From positions 62,001 to 126,000 of the forward strand of contig CAJYNG010000017.1 of the NCBI GenBank assembly GCA_913775725.1: 64,000 bases of DNA, written 5' to 3'. The translations under genes were made by a program, and so were the position numbers. Shown here piece by piece: positions 45,637 to 54,966 of the stretch. The first letter of the stretch is position 1. Each line of letters begins with the position of its first letter. The stretch comes from an uncultured Stenotrophomonas sp. GTDB taxonomy: Bacteria; Pseudomonadota; Gammaproteobacteria; Xanthomonadales; Xanthomonadaceae. The notes beneath the pieces are model-generated. The model was not told where the DNA came from. It saw only the letters and a list, made by a program, of their open reading frames with translations, and made no database searches.

Positions 45637-47258
45637 GGCGCTCGCCGCTGCCGTGGTCGAAGCGGATCCTGCTGGCGCTGCTGGCCGGCGTGCTGACCGT
45701 GATCGCCAGCCAGGGCCAATGGCTGTGGCGGCAGGATGAAGCTACCTACGACGCCATGGTCGGCAACTGGGACTATCGTCCCGACCCCAGCGTGCTGATC
45801 GTGGCGATCGACGAGGGCAGCCTGCAGCGCATCGGCCAATGGCCCTGGCCGCGATCGATCCATGCCCGCCTGCTGGACCGGCTGACCGATGCCGGTGCCG
45901 AACGCGTCGCACTGGACCTGATGCTGTCCGAGCCGGACCGCCGCGACAGCCGCCAGGACGAAGCGCTGGCCGCGGCCATCCGCCGCAATGGCCGGGTGGT
46001 GCTGCCGGTGCTGGCCGCGCCCGCGGCCGGTGATCGCATGGCGGAGGAAATGCTGCCGGTACCGCAGATTGCGGCCAGTGCCGCCGCCATCGGCCACACC
46101 GACGTTGAAGTGGACGGCGATGGTGTCGCCCGCGGCGTGTACCTGCACGCCGGCATCGGCCAGGCGCATTGGCCGGCGCTGGGCCTGGCGCTGGCCGACC
46201 TGCCGCCGGGTGCGGTGCACGGCCTGCCTGACCCCCATCCGGAGATCGGTTCGCCCTATCAATGGCGGCGCAACGACTACGTGCGCGTGCGCTATGCCGG
46301 GCCGCCCGAGCGCTTGCCGCAGGTGTCCTATGCCGACGTGCTGGATGGTCACGTGGACATGGCGATGCTGCATGGCCGCCGCATCGTGGTGGGCATGACC
46401 GCCAGCGGTATCGCACCGCGGCTGCTGACCCCGACCACCCGCGAGTTCTGGATGAGCGGCAGTGAGTACCAGGCCAACATCGCGTCGATGCTGCTGCAGC
46501 ACAAGCAGATCGATCTGCTGCCCCGCCTCTGGCAGCACGCCATCAGCGGCGTGCTGGTGGCGCTGTGCGTGATCCTGCTCGGCCTGCGCCTGCCATGGCT
46601 TGCTGCGCTGTGCTCGCTGCCGCTTCCACCGCTGCTGAGCTGGTTGCTGTTGCGCGCCGGTGACCTGTGGTGGGCACCGGCCAGCGCAATGCTGGGCATC
46701 CTGCTGGTGCTGCTGGCCTGGGCGACCTGGCGAGTCTCGGCCTGGCACCGCCTGGCCAATCGCGATGCGCTGACCGGTCTCGGCAATCGCCTGCGTTTCG
46801 AGCAGTCGCTGCAACAGGAATGCGATGCCGCGCGACGCAGTGGCAAATCCTTGAGCCTCGCGCTGATCGACGTTGACCATTTCAAGCGCCACAACGACCG
46901 CCACGGGCATCAGGTCGGTGACCGCGTGCTGCGCGATGTCGCCCGCCTGATCGGTGCACATGCGCGACGTCCACGCGACATGGCCGCGCGCTACGGTGGC
47001 GATGAGTTCGCACTGGTGCTGCCGGATACCCCGGCCGAAGGCGCACGCCAGGTCATCGAGGACCTGATCGCCTGCGTGCGTGCACTGCCGGCGCCCGGTG
47101 ACGGCAGCGAAGCAGGCGTCACCCTCACCATCGGCGTATTCACCCGCGTACCCGACGGCACGCTGCAACCGCACCATTTCGTCGAGGGTGCCGACACCGC
47201 GTTGTACCAGGCCAAGGCCAACGGCCGCGACGGGTATGTCATCGACGGCGAGGCATGA
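45633..47258 (+). CDS. CHASE2-domain diguanylate cyclase (GGDEF)
   Basis: 541 aa. An N-terminal TM (RILLALLAGVLTVIASQGQWLW), an extracytoplasmic CHASE2 domain (about 30-300: WDYRPDPSVLIVAIDEGSLQRIGQWPWPRSIHARLLDRL, RRIVVGMTASG...), three TM helices (about 305-365), then a GGDEF domain: RLANRDALTGLGNRLRFEQSL, LIDVDHFKRHNDRHGHQVGDRVL and the active-site GGDEF at 455-459. RPRD (446-449), five residues before it, is an I-site for c-di-GMP product inhibition. It should make c-di-GMP in response to an envelope signal. ATG overlaps the LysM/FecR stop (ATGA). Confidence 0.93.
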   Translation: MRRSPLPWSKRILLALLAGVLTVIASQGQWLWRQDEATYDAMVGNWDYRPDPSVLIVAIDEGSLQRIGQWPWPRSIHARLLDRLTDAGAERVALDLMLSEPDRRDSRQDEALAAAIRRNGRVVLPVLAAPAAGDRMAEEMLPVPQIAASAAAIGHTDVEVDGDGVARGVYLHAGIGQAHWPALGLALADLPPGAVHGLPDPHPEIGSPYQWRRNDYVRVRYAGPPERLPQVSYADVLDGHVDMAMLHGRRIVVGMTASGIAPRLLTPTTREFWMSGSEYQANIASMLLQHKQIDLLPRLWQHAISGVLVALCVILLGLRLPWLAALCSLPLPPLLSWLLLRAGDLWWAPASAMLGILLVLLAWATWRVSAWHRLANRDALTGLGNRLRFEQSLQQECDAARRSGKSLSLALIDVDHFKRHNDRHGHQVGDRVLRDVARLIGAHARRPRDMAARYGGDEFALVLPDTPAEGARQVIEDLIACVRALPAPGDGSEAGVTLTIGVFTRVPDGTLQPHHFVEGADTALYQAKANGRDGYVIDGEA

Positions 47259-47333
47259 CCCTCGCCACCCGGGGTGCAACATACGCATGCGAATGGTTAG
47301 ACTGGACACCTCGCCCTGCGCCCCCGGACCCGC

Positions 47334-47786
47334 ATGAACGCCCGCCTGTTCCGCTTCGGTATCAATCTCTGGCCGCCGTTCCTGTTCACCGGCATCCACG
47401 TCACCCGCATCACGCCGGACTACCGGCAGATCGATGTCGAACTGCGCCTGCGACCATGGAACCGCAACTACGTCGGTACCCACTTCGGTGGCAGCCTGTT
47501 CGCGATGACCGATCCGTTCTGGATGCTCGGCCTGCTGCACATCCTCGGCCGCGACTACTACGTGTGGGACCGCGCCGGCGCCATCGACTTCCTCAAGCCG
47601 GGCCGTGGCATCGTGCGGACGTCGTTCCGCATCGACGACGCGCTGCTGGACGAACTGCGCGCGGAAGCGGCCAGTGGCGAGAAGGTGCTGCGCTGGTTCA
47701 GCAACGACGTGGTCGATGAGAGCGGCGAGGTGGTCGCCCAGGTGCGCAAGCAGGTCTATCTGCGCCTGAAGCCACACGCACGCTGA
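47334..47786 (+). CDS. DUF4442 hot-dog-fold protein
   Basis: 150 aa. Motifs: INLWPPFLFTGIHVTRITPDYRQIDVELRLRPWNRNYVGTHFGGSLFAMTDPFWMLGLLHIL, resembling the PaaI/YiiD-C-type thioesterase fold. The GTHFGGSLFAM stretch is the usual hot-dog active-site helix. Substrate unknown. It lies 75 bases after the cyclase gene. Confidence 0.85.
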   Translation: MNARLFRFGINLWPPFLFTGIHVTRITPDYRQIDVELRLRPWNRNYVGTHFGGSLFAMTDPFWMLGLLHILGRDYYVWDRAGAIDFLKPGRGIVRTSFRIDDALLDELRAEAASGEKVLRWFSNDVVDESGEVVAQVRKQVYLRLKPHAR

Positions 47787-47833
47787 ATCAACGCCGGGAC
47801 GCTATCCTCTGGCCCTCTGCCATGGAGGCTCCG

Positions 47834-48550
47834 ATGCGCCCGTACACCCTTGCAGCACTGCTGAGCACCCTGCCGTGCGCGGTCCACGCGCTGGACCTGC
47901 CGCCGGTGCAGTACCCGACGCTGCCGGCGCAGGCTGCCACTGCCGCCGGCTTCGTGCCCAACGGCTGGATGCTTGAATCCAGCATCGAAGGCGATCTCGA
48001 CCAGGATGGCCGCGCCGATCTGGTCCTGGTACTGCGACAGCAGGACCCTCGCAACGTCATCGAGCACGATGGCTTCGGCCCCTCGCCGTATGACAGCAAC
48101 CCGCGCATTCTCGCCGTGGCATGGTCGCGCCCGACCGGCTATGAGCTGGCGGTGCAGGACCATCAGCTGATTCCACGCCCGGAGAACCCGGTCATGAGCG
48201 ATCCGCTTGAAGAAGCGGGTGTCAGCATCCAGCATGGCACGTTGAAGATCGCGCTGTTTTCATTCGCCAGCGCCGGAAGCTGGTCGATGGGTACCACCGC
48301 CTTCACTTTCCGCTGGCAGGACGGCGCGTTCGCGCTGATCGGCTACGACCAGGATTCGGCGATGCGCAATTCCGGAAAGACCGAATCGCTGAGCGTGAAC
48401 TTTTCCACGCGCAAGGTAAGGCGCGCCGAAGGCAGCATCGAGAACGACAAGGACAGCGTGCGCTGGCAGCCACTGCGCGGCACCCGTCGCTGGACGCTGC
48501 AGACAGTCGGCGATGGCTGGGCATTCGATCCGCAGGCCGGCACCGACTGA
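47834..48550 (+). CDS. Secreted protein of unknown function with an EF-hand-like loop
   Basis: 238 aa from ATG 47834 preceded by GGAGG. A signal peptide (MRPYTLAALLSTLPCAVHA) is clear. Residues 54-62 read DLDQDGRAD, an EF-hand/FG-GAP-like calcium loop often seen in beta-propeller or dockerin proteins, followed by LVLVLRQ. Later segments (FTFRWQDGAFALIGYDQ, SVNFSTRKV) look like beta strands. I do not recognise a named family with certainty and propose no reaction. Neighbours give no clear context. Confidence 0.7.
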   Translation: MRPYTLAALLSTLPCAVHALDLPPVQYPTLPAQAATAAGFVPNGWMLESSIEGDLDQDGRADLVLVLRQQDPRNVIEHDGFGPSPYDSNPRILAVAWSRPTGYELAVQDHQLIPRPENPVMSDPLEEAGVSIQHGTLKIALFSFASAGSWSMGTTAFTFRWQDGAFALIGYDQDSAMRNSGKTESLSVNFSTRKVRRAEGSIENDKDSVRWQPLRGTRRWTLQTVGDGWAFDPQAGTD

Positions 48551-48558
48551 GCCACGGC

Positions 48559-49881
48559 TCAGTCGCGGGCAGCGGCAGCTGCGCCGGCGCCCGCGCCGGC
48601 CACCAACGGTACGGACAACCAGGGGCTTTCAGCGTTGCCACGCGGTGGCGAACGACGTGGCACCTGCAGATGGCGGCCATCGGCGGACAGCTGCGGCGAC
48701 CGCACCGGCGAGCGGAACTGCGCCGGCAAGCGCTGCAGCGCCTCAGTCGTATCTTCCGCCTGCTGCCGCAACCAGCGCTGCGCGCCGAGCAGGCGCAGCA
48801 TCGCTGCCGCATCCTGGGACCGTGACGAATACGCAGGATAGACCGGCGCGGCGATCTCGGTCAGCACGCACCCCATCACATTGGACAGGCAACCGAAATC
48901 CCGCTGCGGCGGCGCCTGTACCGGCAGCGGCCGATCGGCCTCCAGCGCGGCCATCGCGGCTGCGCCACAGGCCCAGCCAAGATTGCCGGCCACGCGCGCC
49001 AACGTGCTGCTCCGATCAAGCACCAGGACGCCACCGACTTCCTCGGCCGAGGACTCGATCGCCGCCCTGCTCATCGCGTACTCGCCCTGCATCGCACGGC
49101 ACAGGCTCTGTTCCTCGGCCCGCAGCGGCTGCATGGCCTGTTCGCACTCCGCCGGCAAGGGGTGGTCGGCAGGCAGTTCGACCAGCATGTCGGCCAGCAG
49201 CTGGGCATTGGCCTGCACCAGGCTGGCACCGATGATGCTCTCGACCAGATAACTGCCGCCGGGCACCAGCCGCCGTCCCAGCAGCAGGCCACGGCAGCTG
49301 CCGCGCAGTGCACCGTCGATATCGCCCTGCACGTAGGCCAGCGCGTGCGCGCTGGTGGCGTCCATCACCAGGCCATAGGTCGGCAACGGGACCAGAATGC
49401 CCTGGCCCTTCGGCTGGAACGGCGACACGAAGTAGTCCGCTTCGGCCAGCTGATCCAGCCGCGCATGCAACTGCTGGTGCCCGGCGTGGACCTCCACGAA
49501 GCGTTGCGGGTCCGCGCGGACCTGGGCGAGGCAGCCGCTGGTGGTCGGCCCGCAACTGGCGCCGGGCCGCGATTGCAGCTCGGCATGGTTGGCCACCAGG
49601 TGGGTCCGGCCGCTGCTTCCGCCGTGTGGGTCGGCCTCCCAGCGCCGTACATCCTCGGCCAGCGCCTGCTCGCGCTGCTGGGCATCCAGGTCGTCGAACG
49701 GCAGCGTCCACAACAATGCATAACCGTTGTGGCCGGTCGCTGGCAGGCGTGCTTCCAGTCGCTGCTGCGCCTGCAGCCGCGATTCGGGCACCGGCCACAT
49801 GCGCGAGGCGCACCACACCACGATGGCCAGCACCACCAGGCCTGCCAGGGTCCAGCCCAGTCCGCGCAGAATCTTCAACAC
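48559..49881 (-). CDS. Single-TM envelope protein of unknown function
   Basis: 440 aa. One N-terminal TM (LGWTLAGLVVLAIVVWCASRMW) with the rest presumably periplasmic. Paired cysteines (GASCGPTTSGCLAQ, FGCLSNVMGCV) suggest disulfides. A C-terminal Gly/Ala tail follows. No domain is recognised. It runs against the preceding + strand gene with 8 bases between stops and is divergent from the DUF502 gene. Confidence 0.72.
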   Translation of the reverse strand: MLKILRGLGWTLAGLVVLAIVVWCASRMWPVPESRLQAQQRLEARLPATGHNGYALLWTLPFDDLDAQQREQALAEDVRRWEADPHGGSSGRTHLVANHAELQSRPGASCGPTTSGCLAQVRADPQRFVEVHAGHQQLHARLDQLAEADYFVSPFQPKGQGILVPLPTYGLVMDATSAHALAYVQGDIDGALRGSCRGLLLGRRLVPGGSYLVESIIGASLVQANAQLLADMLVELPADHPLPAECEQAMQPLRAEEQSLCRAMQGEYAMSRAAIESSAEEVGGVLVLDRSSTLARVAGNLGWACGAAAMAALEADRPLPVQAPPQRDFGCLSNVMGCVLTEIAAPVYPAYSSRSQDAAAMLRLLGAQRWLRQQAEDTTEALQRLPAQFRSPVRSPQLSADGRHLQVPRRSPPRGNAESPWLSVPLVAGAGAGAAAAARD

Positions 49882-49957
49882 AGCTTCCCTTCCATGTGCC
49901 GTTGCCGCAGTCGATTTCCCAGCGTAATCGACCTGCAGTGACCGCTACAATGCGCGC

Positions 49958-50653
49958 ATGTCGCTCGAAGCCCCCGCCCTGGTCCCCCGCCCCTCCCTGC
50001 AGCGCCTGTTCCTGACCGGCCTGCTCACCCTGCTGCCGATCTGGCTGACCTGGGTCGTGGTCAAGTTCGTGTTCGTGCTGCTGTCGGGCATTTCCAGCCC
50101 GCTGGTGGTGCCGCTGTCCGAGCAGATCGCGACCAGCTTCCCGCATTACCTCGGCTGGGTCCGCGCCGAATGGATCCAGGACACCATCGCCCTGCTGGCC
50201 ACCCTGCTGGTGATCCTGGCGGTGGGCGTGGCCAGCCGCCGCGTGCTCGGCCAGCGCCTGCTGCGCTGGGTCGGCGCGATCATCAAGCGCATCCCGTTGG
50301 CCAGCATCATCTACGACAGCGCCAAGAAGCTGCTGGACATGCTGCAGACCGAGCCGGGCAGCACCCAGCGCGTGGTGCTGATCGACTTCCCGCACCGCGA
50401 CATGAAATCGGTCGGCCTGGTCACCCGCGTGATCAAGGAACACGGCACCGACCGTGAGCTGGCCGCCGTGTACGTGCCGACCACGCCGAACCCGACCTCG
50501 GGCTACCTGGAAATCGTGCCGGTGGAGCTGCTGACCCCGACCGACTGGACCGTCGACCAGGCCATGAGCTTCATCATTTCCGGCGGTGCCGTGGCGCCGT
50601 CCAGCGTGCCGTTCACCCGTGCCGGCGAACGCACCGGCGAACGCACCGAATGA
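49958..50653 (+). CDS. DUF502-domain inner-membrane protein
   Basis: 231 aa. Two TM helices (LQRLFLTGLLTLLPIWLTWVVVKFVFVLL and DTIALLATLLVILAVGVASR) and the DUF502 soluble core (KRIPLASIIYDSAKKLLDML, VLIDFPHRDMKSVGLVTR, VYVPTTPNPTSGYLEIVPVELLTPTDWTVDQAMSFIISGG). Function of the family is unknown. The C-terminus has a small ERTGERTE repeat. Its stop overlaps the next start by 4 bases. Confidence 0.92.
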   Translation: MSLEAPALVPRPSLQRLFLTGLLTLLPIWLTWVVVKFVFVLLSGISSPLVVPLSEQIATSFPHYLGWVRAEWIQDTIALLATLLVILAVGVASRRVLGQRLLRWVGAIIKRIPLASIIYDSAKKLLDMLQTEPGSTQRVVLIDFPHRDMKSVGLVTRVIKEHGTDRELAAVYVPTTPNPTSGYLEIVPVELLTPTDWTVDQAMSFIISGGAVAPSSVPFTRAGERTGERTE

Positions 50654-51435
50654 CACCGGCGCCGATCGAGCGCCCACTGCAGGACCGCGCGGTCCTGCTG
50701 TTCATCGTGCTGGCCGCATTCTTCTGCGGCAATGCGGTGCTGGCCGAGCTGATCGGGGTGAAGATCTTCGCGCTGGAAGACACGTTGGGCATCGATCCGC
50801 TGAACTGGAACCTGTTCGGCCAGACCGGCTCGCTCAGCTTCACCGCCGGTACCCTGCTGTGGCCGGTGGTGTTCATCATGACCGACACCATCAACGAGTT
50901 CTTCGGCAAGCGCGGCGTGCGCTTCATCTCGTGGCTGGCGGTGGTGCTGATCGGCTACGGCTTCCTGTTCGCCTTCGCGGCCATTTCACTGGCGCCGGCC
51001 AGCTGGTGGGTCACTTCGATGGATGGCCACGGCGTGCCGGACTACCAGGCCGCGTTCGCAGCTGTGTTCGGCCAGGGCATGTGGACCATCGCCGGTTCAC
51101 TGGTGGCCTTCCTGCTCGGCCAGCTGATCGACGTGGCGGTGTTCCATCGCATCCGCCAGGCTACCGGTGAGCGCCACGTGTGGCTGCGTGCGACCGGATC
51201 GACCGCGATCTCGCAGGTAGTGGACAGCTTCGTGGTGATCTGGATCGCCTTCGTGCTTGGACCACAGCATTGGCCTACCTCGCTGTTCCTGGCGGTCAGC
51301 AGCGTCAACTACATCTACAAGATGGGTTTTGCGATTGCGCTGATTCCGCTGCTGTACCTGATGCGGCGGGCCATCACCCGCTATCTGGGCGCCGATCGCG
51401 CGGCTGCATTGCGTGCCGCCGCCGCGGCTGACTGA
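50650..51435 (+). CDS. Queuosine-precursor transporter YhhQ-like (VUT family)
   Basis: 261 aa. Six TM helices; the VUT signature VVFIMTDTINEFFGKRGVRF and late STAISQVVDSFVVIWIAFVLG. YhhQ-type proteins import preQ0/preQ1 for tRNA queuosine synthesis. ATG overlaps the DUF502 stop (ATGA), so the two are co-expressed. No queuosine biosynthesis genes are in this window and I see no preQ1 riboswitch. Confidence 0.9.
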   Translation: MTPAPIERPLQDRAVLLFIVLAAFFCGNAVLAELIGVKIFALEDTLGIDPLNWNLFGQTGSLSFTAGTLLWPVVFIMTDTINEFFGKRGVRFISWLAVVLIGYGFLFAFAAISLAPASWWVTSMDGHGVPDYQAAFAAVFGQGMWTIAGSLVAFLLGQLIDVAVFHRIRQATGERHVWLRATGSTAISQVVDSFVVIWIAFVLGPQHWPTSLFLAVSSVNYIYKMGFAIALIPLLYLMRRAITRYLGADRAAALRAAAAAD

Positions 51436-51530
51436 AGCCCCAGCGCCATCAAGCTGACTGGGCCTTCACGCTGGCCGTACGCGCGCGGATCGTGCAAGCT
51501 CCACGGTCTGTGTTCCACGGAAGCTTCTTG

Positions 51531-53471
51531 ATGCCGTATTCCCCCCGCGTCCTGGCCGCCGCCATTGCCGCGTTGTTCCTGTTCAGCGCCGTTCCGCCGG
51601 CCGAAGCAGCGAAGAAGAAGGCCAGCCGTCCTGCCGCCGCGCAGACCCGCCAGGCTGCCAAGCCCAAAGCCAGGCCCGCCCGCGCCACCGCGCCGGCCCG
51701 TGGCAGTTCGGCGCGCCGCGCTGCGCCGCGTCCGGTCGCACCGGCCCGTGCCGTGCCCAAGCAGGTGCAGCTGGAGCGCCTGTATGACGAATACTGGGAT
51801 GCCTCGATGCGGTTGAACCCGCTGCAGGCCACCTTCCAGGGCGAAACCCGCTACAACGACCAGCTGCCCAACATCCTGTCCGCCACCTGGCGCCAGCAGT
51901 CGCACGACTTCACTACCGAGTGGTTGGGCAAAGTCGAAAAACTGGGCAATGACGGTCTGCAGGGCCAGGACCTGCTCAGCTACGAGATCTTCGTGCGCGA
52001 TGCGCGCGCCTCGCTGGCCGCCGAGCGTTACCCGAGCTGGATGATGCCGATCAGCCAGTACTACAACGTCGGCAGCATCATGGCGATCCTCGGCGCCGGC
52101 GCCGGCGCACAGCCGTTCAACACCGTGCAGGACTACGACACCTGGTCGCGCCGCTCGCTGGGCATTCCCGAGCTGTTCGACCAGGCCATCGACAACATGC
52201 GCCAGGGCATGAAGGCCGGCGTGGTGCAGCCGCGCGACCTGATGGAGAAGGTGCTGCCGCAGCTGGATGCGGTCATCAAGCCGACCGCTGAAGAGAGCAT
52301 CTTCTGGTCGCCGATCCGCACCATGCCCAACACCATCGCGGCCGAGGACAAGGCGCGCATCAGTGCCGAGTACAAGCGCATGATCGAACTGCGCATCATG
52401 CCGGCCTATCGCGCCCTGCGTGGTTTCATCGCCACCGAATACCTGCCCGCCACGCGCGCCAGCAGTGGCCTGGGCGCATTGCCCGATGGCCCGGCCTGGT
52501 ATGCCAACCTGATCGTGCAGGCCACCGCCAGCGATCAGACTGCCGCGCAGCTGCATGCGCTGGGCGAGCAGCGCGTGCAGGAGCTGCAGGCACAGATCGC
52601 CACGGTGATGAAGGACGCCAAGCTGCGTGGCACGCCATCCAAACTGCTGCGCAGCATGCGCAATGACCGCCAGTTCCAGTATGGCGATGCCAATGCGCTG
52701 ATCAACCGCTACCGCCAGGTACAGCAGCAGGTCAATGCGCGCCTGCCGCAGGTGCTCGACACGCTGCCCAAGTCCACGCTGGAAGTGCGCGCAGTGGAAC
52801 CGGAGCGTGCACTGACCGCCGCCGCAGCGGCCTACCAGCCGTCTGCGGCCGGGCAACCGGGCGTGCTGTACGTGAACACCCGCGACCTGCCCAGCCGCAA
52901 GCGCTGGAACGTGCCGGTGCAGTACCTGCATGAAGCGATCCCCGGCCACCACGTGCAGCTGGGCCTGCAGCAGGAACTGGCCAAGCTGCCGCGCTTCCGT
53001 CGCCTCGGTGGCGACCTCGCCTTCGTCGAAGGCTGGGGCCTGTACGCGGAAACACTGGGCGAGAACCTGGGCATCTACACCGATCCCTACGACCGCATCG
53101 GCTACCTGTACTCGCGCCTGCTGCGTGCCGCCCGCGTAGTGGCCGACACCGGCGTGAACGCGCAGGGCTGGAGCAAGCAGCAGGCCGTGGCCTATCTGCA
53201 GAAGACCGTGGACATGAGCAGCGACGACGCCAATGCCGAAGTCGAGCGGATCATGGCCCAGCCCGGCCAGGCGCTGTCCAACGTGGCCGGCCTGACGACC
53301 ATTGTCGCCCTGCGCGACAAGACCAAGGCCCGCCAGGGTGCCGCCTTCGACCTGCGCCGCTTCCACGCCGAACTGCTGAAGGACGGCTCGATGCCGCTGG
53401 ACGTGCTGGAGCGCAAGATGGAGCGCTGGATGGCGCAGCCGGCCAGCGCCACACCCGCACCTTCACCCTGA
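51531..53471 (+). CDS. DUF885 family metallopeptidase-like lipoprotein or secreted protein
   Basis: 646 aa from ATG 51531 (MPYSPRVLAAAIAALFLFSAVPPAEAA), a signal peptide with AEA cleavage. A Lys/Arg/Ala/Pro-rich linker (about residues 28-75) follows, then the DUF885 domain with LYDEYWDASMRLNPLQATFQGETRYND and the metal motif LHEAIPGHHVQLGLQQE (His467, Glu468, His473) plus FVEGWGLYAETLGENLG. DUF885 proteins are predicted zinc peptidases. Monocistronic or first of the run with the next two genes (16 bases to the serine hydrolase). Confidence 0.9.
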   Translation: MPYSPRVLAAAIAALFLFSAVPPAEAAKKKASRPAAAQTRQAAKPKARPARATAPARGSSARRAAPRPVAPARAVPKQVQLERLYDEYWDASMRLNPLQATFQGETRYNDQLPNILSATWRQQSHDFTTEWLGKVEKLGNDGLQGQDLLSYEIFVRDARASLAAERYPSWMMPISQYYNVGSIMAILGAGAGAQPFNTVQDYDTWSRRSLGIPELFDQAIDNMRQGMKAGVVQPRDLMEKVLPQLDAVIKPTAEESIFWSPIRTMPNTIAAEDKARISAEYKRMIELRIMPAYRALRGFIATEYLPATRASSGLGALPDGPAWYANLIVQATASDQTAAQLHALGEQRVQELQAQIATVMKDAKLRGTPSKLLRSMRNDRQFQYGDANALINRYRQVQQQVNARLPQVLDTLPKSTLEVRAVEPERALTAAAAAYQPSAAGQPGVLYVNTRDLPSRKRWNVPVQYLHEAIPGHHVQLGLQQELAKLPRFRRLGGDLAFVEGWGLYAETLGENLGIYTDPYDRIGYLYSRLLRAARVVADTGVNAQGWSKQQAVAYLQKTVDMSSDDANAEVERIMAQPGQALSNVAGLTTIVALRDKTKARQGAAFDLRRFHAELLKDGSMPLDVLERKMERWMAQPASATPAPSP

Positions 53472-53487
53472 CCCCGCTGGAGCCACC

Positions 53488-54558
53488 ATGCGCCCTGCCG
53501 TCGCCCTGTTCGCCATTGTGCTGGGCCTGCTGCCGCGGGTGACTTCTGCCGCACCGGTGCTGACCCCACCGGATGCGGGCATCGACGGCCTGATGGAGGC
53601 CTATGATGGCCAGGTCCCCGGCGCTGCAGTTCTGGTGCTGCACGACGGGCAACCGGTATTCCGCCGTGGCTACGGCCTGGCGGTGGTCGAGGACGGTTCC
53701 GCGGTCACCGCGGCCAGCAACTTCCGGCTGGCCTCGGTCAGCAAGCAGTTCACCGCCGCGGCGGTGCTGCTGCTGGTGGAGGACGGCCGGCTCGGGCTGG
53801 ATCAGGCTGCCCGGCAGTGGCTGCCCGAGCTGCCACCGGCAGCGGCAACCATCACGATCCGCCAGCTGCTCTCGCATACCGCTGGCCTGCTCGACTACGA
53901 AGACCTGATGGACCCGGCCGACGGCCGCCAGGTGCATGACGCCGACGTGCTGACCCTGCTGTCGCACGAGGACCGCCTGAATTTCGCACCCGGCACGCAG
54001 TACCGCTACAGCAACAGCGGCTATGCGCTGCTGGCACTGATCGTCGGCCGCGCGTCCGGACAGGATTACGCGACCTTCCTGCAGCAGCGCATCTTCCGCC
54101 CGCTGGGCATGGCGCATACCGTGGCCCACCAGGACGGCGTGGACACGGTCGCCGCACGCGCCTATGGCTACAGCCGGATCGATGGCCGCTGGCAGCGCAC
54201 CGACCAGAGCGCCACCAGCGCCGTGCTCGGTGATGGCGGCATCTATTCCTCGCTGGACGACCTGGCCCGCTGGGATGCGGCGCTGTACGACGACCGCCTG
54301 CTGTCGAAGGCCTCGCGCCGCGCCATGTTCAGCCCGGCCACATCCACGCCCGAACCGGATGTGCCGCACTACGGCTTCGGCTGGCGCCTGAATGGCCCGG
54401 TGCAATGGCACAGCGGCGAGAGCATCGGCTTCCGCAACGTGATCGTGCGCCACCCGGAGAAGCACCTGACCGTGATCGTGCTGACCAACCGCAACGATCC
54501 CGAACCGTATCCGCTGGCACAGAAGATCGCCCAGCGCTGGCTGGACACCCTGCAATGA
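53488..54558 (+). CDS. Serine hydrolase of the beta-lactamase/PBP (class C) superfamily
   Basis: 356 aa with a signal peptide (MRPAVALFAIVLGLLPRVTSA). Catalytic SVSK (Ser83, Lys86), YSN (174-176) and a C-terminal HSGES (third motif) are all present, so it is an active-site-complete penicillin-recognising hydrolase (esterase, D-aminopeptidase or D-stereospecific peptidase type). Nothing shows a beta-lactamase role. Overlaps the next start by 4 bases (ATGA). Confidence 0.9.
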   Translation: MRPAVALFAIVLGLLPRVTSAAPVLTPPDAGIDGLMEAYDGQVPGAAVLVLHDGQPVFRRGYGLAVVEDGSAVTAASNFRLASVSKQFTAAAVLLLVEDGRLGLDQAARQWLPELPPAAATITIRQLLSHTAGLLDYEDLMDPADGRQVHDADVLTLLSHEDRLNFAPGTQYRYSNSGYALLALIVGRASGQDYATFLQQRIFRPLGMAHTVAHQDGVDTVAARAYGYSRIDGRWQRTDQSATSAVLGDGGIYSSLDDLARWDAALYDDRLLSKASRRAMFSPATSTPEPDVPHYGFGWRLNGPVQWHSGESIGFRNVIVRHPEKHLTVIVLTNRNDPEPYPLAQKIAQRWLDTLQ

Positions 54559-54959
54559 ACACCGCTTCCGACGCCCTGCTGGGCATCCACCACGCCGCAC
54601 TGATCTGCAGCGACTACGCACGCTCGAAGGACTTCTACGTGCGCATCCTCGGCTTGCGTGTGCTGGCCGAGAACCACCGCAGCGCGCGCGACTCCTGGAA
54701 GCTGGACCTGGCCCTGCCCGACGGCAGCCAGCTGGAACTGTTCTCCTTCCCCTCACCGCCTCCGCGCCCCAGCCGCCCGGAAGCCCAGGGCCTGCGCCAC
54801 CTCGCGTTCCGCGTGGCCACGCTGGAACCCTTCATCCAGCGCCTGGCCGCGCACGGCGTGGCCTACGAACCGATCCGCGTGGACGAGTACACCGGACGCC
54901 GCTTCACCTTCTTCGCCGACCCCGACGACCTGCCGCTGGAGTTGTACGAAGTCGGTTGA
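54555..54959 (+). CDS. VOC-family glyoxalase-like protein (YaeR/GloA2 type)
   Basis: 134 aa. Motifs LLGIHHAALICSDYARSKDFYVRILGLRVL, RDSWKLDLALPDGSQLELFSFPSPP, GLRHLAFRV and FADPDDLPLELYEV define the YaeR group of the VOC superfamily: a metal-dependent glyoxalase fold of unproven reaction. It is coupled to the upstream hydrolase by ATGA overlap. A repeat module begins right after its stop. Confidence 0.9.
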   Translation: MNTASDALLGIHHAALICSDYARSKDFYVRILGLRVLAENHRSARDSWKLDLALPDGSQLELFSFPSPPPRPSRPEAQGLRHLAFRVATLEPFIQRLAAHGVAYEPIRVDEYTGRRFTFFADPDDLPLELYEVG

Positions 54960-54966
54960 CTCCTCC

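Noticed and set aside
50400-50650. preQ1 riboswitch in front of the YhhQ-like transporter
   Set aside because: The transporter start overlaps the DUF502 gene, leaving no leader, and no H-type pseudoknot pattern is visible.
53488-54558. Beta-lactamase (antibiotic resistance) assignment
   Set aside because: The SxxK and YSN motifs define the superfamily only; neighbours and overall sequence fit an esterase/peptidase-type hydrolase.
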